A DNA stretch of 64,000 nt. Origin: Bemisia tabaci (lineage: Eukaryota; Arthropoda; Insecta; Hemiptera; Aleyrodidae). The DNA lies in assembly GCF_918797505.1 (NCBI RefSeq), contig NC_092798.1, forward strand, positions 12,103,501-12,167,500, read 5' to 3'. The translations under genes and the position numbers were made by a program. Positions within the stretch are counted from its first letter, which is position 1. The number at the start of each line of letters is the position of its first letter. A model generated the notes under the pieces. The model made no database searches. It saw only the letters and a list, made by a program, of their open reading frames with translations, and was not told where the DNA came from. Shown piece after piece: positions 58,701 through 64,000 of this stretch.

Positions 58701-61700
58701 AGATACATGAATCACTAAATACAAAAAAAGGGCACAAGTCCAGAAAACCAAATTGTTCAGGAGACACAAAAAACTGTTTATTTTGTGGTAGATATTTTTT
58801 GGAAAGTCGTTATGTTTAAAAATACAGGCGCGGGGCGAAGCGGAGCGCCGGTTTTTTGAAACATAACGACTTTCCAAAAAATATCTACCACAAAATAAAC
58901 AGTTTTTTGTGTCTCCTGAACAATTTGGTTTTCTGGACATGTGCCCTTTTTGTATTTAGTGATTCACATGGTATGGGAGTTTCGCTGTTGATATGGGCTT
59001 TACTTTTAGGCTGATATTATATTTTAAATAGAGATGCATGCAGGAGCAGAAGAGGTTGGAAAAAACTGCAGAACAGTTGGAGGCTCTATCTAACTCTACT
59101 GTAATTCAAATATTTTAAACTCCTCCGTGTAACAAAGAATTTTGTTTTAAGTTTTTCCTTTTTTTTTTTTTTTGTGGGCCAAAAAAGCTGCAAATGTGTC
59201 ACGGCTAGGCGACACCGCAGCCGACCCGGCTACACTGCGCTGGGATGCCCAGCGACGGTTCATCAGCTATTTTTTGAATGAGGAGCAATTCAATAAAATA
59301 TTTTTCTCCTTTCTCTCTCTCCAAGGTGCTCTTCGAACTGCGAAATCAGGGTTTTCTGTAGTTTTACCCAAAGCAGAAAATTTTAAAAAACTCTAAACTA
59401 CTATAAACGTCTGTAGGAAATTTTCATACATCCATTCCTGTAAATGTTATATTTTAATTAATTTTTCCTGTACCAAAATTTACGTAATGAATGTCGAGAT
59501 CGTCTTATAATAGCTTCAAATCAATCTGATGGCCCTCTAAGTCAAACTTTGTACATCCCCCTCTCCTTTCAGGAGGGTCACCTACTCTCTCCTCTTTTCT
59601 TTACTCTTTAGGACTTGAAGTGCTTGCTGTAAGAGGCATTTCGTCCAGTTTCCTGTACACTCACTTTTCCGCTATTTCCTTCCTCTGGCGCTTTAAGTGC
59701 ACGCTGTGATCGCATTTCGCCCAGCTCTGCTCCTCCTCCCTATATCTCCTGTTCCTGACAAATTCTTACACCCACAAGCTGTGTAACCCTGAAGTGCACG
59801 CCGTGAGTAGCATTTCCGCTCAGACCTAGATTTGCAAATTTGGAATTGTTGAATTGATGTATAGTCAAAAAGAGAGGATTGAAGAGGTGGATCCTTGCAA
59901 GCTTATCAACTAAATATTTCATTTGTATTTTGTAAAACCTGCCGTGTAAATAAACCAGAAACTGGTAAATTTAACCTTTTTTCTTCGGATTCCTTTATTT
60001 AAATGAGGCTCAAATCCAGGATCACACCGAGTTCATCCGCCACCCGAAGTGACGTTAGCGGGTCTCTTTCCTAGGGACGTTGAAAGTGCCTTAGAAGATC
60101 TAGACCTGCCCGTTACACCCTGTAGACTGGCCCATTCTGGTGATGAAAAAATTGCTTTGGCACCATTTACATATTGATTGCATTACTATCAATTATTTTC
60201 ACCACATAAATTATCACTCACCATCTTTGGAATCGTCATTACTTTCGTCCTCGTCATTACTGGTTCCATCCGAGCAGCGTTTGATTTTTTTGACCTTGCG
60301 ATGACTGCTATCATGTTCATCTTCTCTCCTTTTCCGCCGTTTATACGGGGTAAATAATCTAACGGGTCCACTCTGAAAAGCAGATGAATCAGATATTAAG
60401 TAAGAGATATTTGAAATATGTTTGATAAGAGAAGGTCCTATGATCCATTGACTCAATTGGATAGGTTAAACTCATTATTGCAGATAGTAATTGCGTCTGA
60501 AAACTTGATGCCAACTGCTTACCTATATTAGACGGTTCCTTGATGTTGACAGATAGCATTACTCATCATTCTATCTGCTTATCTCACTATATCACACACC
60601 ATCATCATTTTCAGACAAGAGAGCGCAACTTCAATACAACACAGCAATTTCCTCTCGAAAATCATGCTTTTACTGAAAAACGGTACAGCACTACTAACTG
60701 AAAATTCCACTGATATTTCTTCTGATCATTTGTGAAAATCAAATTAATTTTGAACAAAAATTGTACTGTTGTGTGGTTGCATTCCTTCATCTAGGAAATG
60801 ACAATGTGACTAATGTAACACCTTTTTTGATGCAGATTTTTATTCTGTGATGACATCTACTCCTGCTTATTAGCACTACTGGACGAGTTTCAAACGCATA
60901 CAGGTATTTGGTGTTACTGATATTGGCCCAAAAAAAAAAAAATCATAATTTCCATAAGTACCTACCTCAATGAAAATGATTATGAGGTAATGGGTTTAGA
61001 TGGATAGAAATATTTAAGGCTGACTTTTGCCAAACTGTTTACTAATTTTCCCAACTGAAAAATTTACAAATTCCCTGACCTTCGAACAAATTTACCACTT
61101 AGATTTTTTTTCTAATTATGTTGATTTAAGGTAAACTTGAGACAAAATTTCCACTTTAAGAGATTCAAGTAATAGAAAAAGACTCGGAAGTTGTTTGCAC
61201 TCTCTCAAATGACACGGCTGAAGTTGCTGGATCTGAAATCGGCTGAAATTTGAAATGATTTCCTATAAATCGAAGAGAAACTTACTGCTGATTCATCTCC
61301 ACAGCAAGCAGCACAAATACAACTGGTGGCATGTGGTAACAAAATGCCTGCGTCTATAAGAACTTGCAAGCTGCGTCCTCCAAATCTGAAAATTAGAAAC
61401 TGAATTAACAAAGTGGCTTCCTAAGCACTGTAATTTTGATGAAAAAATAAAAAGAGTAGCTGATTTCTAATTGGTTTAAAATACAGAGCACTCCTTTTAG
61501 GGGTAAAATTGGCTTTTCATTTTCTTAGACTGATGCTGGATCAGTTATCAGTACAAAGAAATGAAAGGGGGGATATTAACTGTTAAAAATTGTTTGTCGT
61601 TAACGTTCACATTAAAGCATTCTTTCTTTGAACGGGAGGGAGGGGGGAGGGGTCGAAAAAAGCTGTAATTGTTAGCTGAGATAAATCACCACTGGATTCA

Positions 61701-63631
61701 CACTAATGCCAACATATCAAACAAATTTTTTTAGAATGCTAGTTGCATTTTTTATGTTCGAGTATAACAAGTTCATTATAAACATATGCACATTTCAGGT
61801 GTCAATTTTTGATGGATCTACACAGCCCTTCATTAGAGCAAAACTATCTGAATGTAAAAGAATTATGTAAACAGACTGATGAAATGTGCTCCCAAACATA
61901 GCACATACATTTTTTGTTGAATAAAAAACTAAACTGGTACTTCACATTATGTTTGGTAGCACAAAATAAGGTCCATTCATAAGTAGACAGAAAAGAACAT
62001 CCTAAAATTATGAGATGCTAAATTTGCCATTATTTCAGACACTCCCATCTCTAAGTAGCATTTGTTCAGAGAAGTCCCTGACTTTGAGTACATGAACATT
62101 TTTACCTGATGCTTCTTTTCCAATCTTTACTTGATGCTCTTCCACAAAGTGCTTCGAACTCGTTGGGAGTGTGCCATGTATCACCGAGTTTGATGCAGCG
62201 CCCCCTTCCACCGGAGCCAAATTTTGATTTATGAAGCTCGGCATTAGTACTCTGCAAAATAAACAATCAATAAAAACATCAGTAGGTAGGTGACTGATAT
62301 GCTTGATTTGGTTAGGCCAAGGGTGCTACTGTGGTGGGCTGAAACAACTAGAAATTCTTTCCAAAGAAGAAAAAAAGTAGATTTATAAATATTTCACACA
62401 CTTGTTACAACATACTACTTTAAGATCGTAGAGAGCTGCATGAGAGAGAAGGTAGCTGTTTCATTCACTACCATTGCAGAAAGTCTTCCTCAAGGTATAC
62501 TAAAAAAATTGAGTCTCGCTACAATTGATGAAATTCAAAAAGTTTTTAAATATTTTGATACATTGAACAAGTGTTGAGGATGATTTTTGAAGATAAAATG
62601 AATTTCTTACGATGAAAGCTCACAACAGCTTGGGAAATAGAGGAACTGTTCAAACATTATACGACTCTTCCTTTCAAAGTGTCATGAATAGTTTAAATAT
62701 ATCCATTGTAACATTAGCAATCGAAAGTGTACACCTGTACTATTATTACTGTAAGATAAATATTGGGATTCTAATTCTACTGAATCTTTTGAAAATGGAA
62801 AATCTTTAGAACAACTCACAGCAAATGATATTTGTGTTAGCAATTTTGGCACATGGCTTTTTCTTAATTATCGGATGAATGAAGGAGTTGATCGGCTTGT
62901 AGAGCTTGATCATCAAACATGGAGGTAAAAGTCAAGTATTGTTTAAGCCACCACTCATTGATGGTTCCATCTAGTAGCATGCATTAAACTGCTGAGAGGG
63001 TGCTGATTCGGAGCTAATTTGAGTTTGATATTTGTCTCAACATAAAATGAGGAAGAACTACACTGGGAAGTATCTGAGCTCTACATTATCTTCACACTCC
63101 CTTTGATTATATTACCACTTATTGTTCCCGAGATTTACATGGCAGATATCTGCAGCGTGTCAAGCAAAAATGGACCAAAACAAATGCCACATTGCCAACT
63201 TTTATCAAACAATTTAATTTTCCCCAGGAGAACAGTTGTGCTGATTCTTTTGAAAATTTTGGGGAATTTGCATCACGGTATAGAGGAAATTCCCTAAAAA
63301 TATTGAAAGGATCTTCACTATCTTTTTCATGTAAAAAAATAAATCATCCTATGAATTTTGGCAATGGCTGATATGATTTGGTTCTTTCCTCCTCGATGCA
63401 GTCATTTATTCTGCTTGCCACAGAATAACATTCCACAAAAATTCACTCTGTCTACAACAAAGAGAAATGAAACACTGGAGGATCTACCTTGCATCTGATG
63501 GGTAGAATCGGGCAGTTGGCAGCTGCAGCATAAGTTGTGGTCAGGCAATCTTGCTGATTGACAGTTTGTTGCTCCTCCTGGCTGTCGCTTGCCTCTTGAA
63601 TAACTATGTGTGTTGCTTTCAGTTCACCATT
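55625..63631 (-). CDS. Deaf1: DEAF1 transcription factor (SAND + MYND), 3' part, eight coding exons
   Basis: Nuclear DNA-binding regulator (deformed epidermal autoregulatory factor 1), needed in flies for Hox-response elements and innate immunity genes (family knowledge). Exons in window (high to low): 63488-63631, 62106-62251, 61286-61385, 60222-60372, 58127-58338, 57150-57301, 56286-56373, 55625-55798; 1167 nt, 388 residues plus stop, all phases joining. The SAND domain spans the first three exons ([56 protein letters not shown]). A basic nuclear-localisation-like stretch ([10 protein letters not shown]), acidic linker, Ser/Thr-rich linker and coiled-coil-prone helix follow, then a C-terminal MYND finger ending at TGA. 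The first visible exon enters in phase 0, so 5' exons lie beyond 64000. Confidence 0.93.
56156..56226. repeat. Near-perfect hairpin (arms about 33 nt)
   Basis: GGGTCTCAAAAATAAAGTTT..AATCTGAG pairs with CTCAGATTTAAACTATATTT..TTGAGACCC around a 5-nt loop, in a DEAF1 intron just upstream of nothing coding. The arms differ at a few positions. Probably a very short foldback element. Confidence 0.65.
58056..58077. repeat. (CAAA)n microsatellite
   Basis: Five or so CAAA units in a DEAF1 intron, near the donor of exon 58127-58338. Confidence 0.65.
58523..58690. repeat. M6-related repeat
   Basis: CCAAACCACGTTTCTTGGTTC..GCAACCTTGCAGACTTC matches the left end of M6 elements at 18391 and 31281, followed by AAATTTCAAGGAATGATGTTGGC as in their interiors. 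The right end is cut by or merges with the foldback at 58708. Confidence 0.45.
58708..58966. mobile_element. Long foldback element, arms about 110 nt, GC-rich loop
   Basis: The left arm 58708-58817 (TGAATCACTAAATAC start) and right arm 58859-58966 (ending GTATTTAGTGATTCA) are inverted copies with only a few differences. The 41-nt loop contains GCGCGGGGCGAAGCGGAGCG, strikingly GC-rich for this window. CA flanks both sides, a possible 2-bp duplication. It lies in a DEAF1 intron. The 85-codon frame crossing it is a by-product of the palindrome. Confidence 0.82.
59197..60117. mobile_element. Candidate LTR-like segment (about 920 bp)
   Basis: TGTCACGG at the left and CCGTTACA at the right are near-inverted TG...CA ends, and an AATAAA lies at 59947-59952 inside. 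The interior has three spaced copies of a roughly 35-nt motif (59613-59648, 59691-59724, 59788-59823; AAGTGC..GCTGT..GCATTTC..CAG). No matching target duplication is visible, so this is tentative. It lies in the DEAF1 intron between exons 58127-58338 and 60222-60372. Confidence 0.4.
62106..62251 (-). CDS. Deaf1: DEAF1 exon: core of the SAND domain
   Basis: The exon encodes [40 protein letters not shown] and KRSI. The KDWK motif is the DNA-contacting signature of SAND domains (family knowledge). Exon 61286-61385 follows, with the Cys-containing [11 protein letters not shown] zinc-associated end. Confidence 0.92.
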
Positions 63632-64000
63632 CTGAGCAAAATAGACGAATAAAAAATGGTTGATTTAAGCTAATAAAAATGAGAGGAAAAATTCTAAAAA
63701 TTAAACATCCAAACCAACACAAAGAGATAAGAAAACTTATGAGCAAGAAAATATCCGCAAAACAGTACCTCATCGAGGCCAAATTAGCAACTTTGGAGGC
63801 TTATGATTCCTCCCTGTTCAACTATGAATTCATTTTGTGACAGATATCAGTTAAAACTAATATCAGGTTAATTAGTCATTGTTTACTTTCGACTAACCAG
63901 GACGTCTAACAACTTAGAAGAAAACATTCCCTGACTTTCTTGAGTTTTCCCTAACCCATGGTGTCTGGAATTCTTGACCAGACTCATTCTCTGATTTTCC

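Noticed and set aside
58683..58940. 85-codon frame
   Set aside because: Created by the two arms of the foldback element; translation mirrors the palindrome.
62035..62244. Minus-strand 69-codon frame starting [11 protein letters not shown]
   Set aside because: Frame-shifted reading of the DEAF1 SAND exon 62106-62251.
1..64000. tRNA, rRNA, CRISPR arrays, bacterial operons or riboswitches
   Set aside because: Looked for on both strands by eye; no cloverleaf, direct-repeat-spacer array or operon-like run of ORFs was recognised. A covariance-model scan would be needed to exclude small RNAs.

Overview
This is eukaryotic, AT-rich nuclear DNA with many spliced exons, GT-AG introns and numerous short inverted-repeat transposons, as expected of an insect. 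The three conserved genes resemble insect orthologues. The dense small inverted-repeat elements remind me of whitefly (Bemisia) DNA, but that is recollection and was not tested. All exon boundaries were spliced by hand from the sequence, using reading-frame phase and family resemblance.

Layout, left to right. (1) 1192-21069, minus strand: Hem/Kette (NCKAP1), the WAVE-complex scaffold, complete in 23 coding exons (about 1122 codons). Its introns hold at least nine repeat elements. (2) 21070-24605: a spacer, then a 379-codon Cys-rich ORF of unknown function and a 93-codon ORF, both on the minus strand. (3) 24689-41486, minus: SFSWAP (suppressor of white-apricot), complete in 14 coding exons, with a DRY_EERY region, two SURP modules and a C-terminal RS-like tail. 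(4) 41487-47083: no gene seen; it contains a 253-bp MITE and a 385-bp hAT-like MITE with a clean 8-bp target duplication. (5) 47.1-53.3 kb, plus strand: a transposon-derived cluster. It holds a pogo/Tigger-type DNA-binding ORF without a catalytic domain, a heptad-repeat coiled-coil exon, and a scrambled, amplified array of exons resembling the C-terminal part of FLYWCH/MULE-type transposases. That array includes a 306-bp intron+exon unit in three tandem copies, and two related solo LTRs are inserted into it. (6) 53.3-55.6 kb: no convincing gene. (7) 55625-63631, minus: the 3' two-thirds or so of DEAF1 (SAND and MYND domains), whose 5' exons lie beyond the window.

The three host genes share orientation but not function: Hem acts in actin assembly, SFSWAP in splicing control and DEAF1 in transcription. 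I see no evidence of a functional cluster. The least ordinary parts are the amplified MULE-like exon array and the Cys-rich ORF between Hem and SFSWAP. No tRNA, rRNA, CRISPR or bacterial-type feature was recognised.
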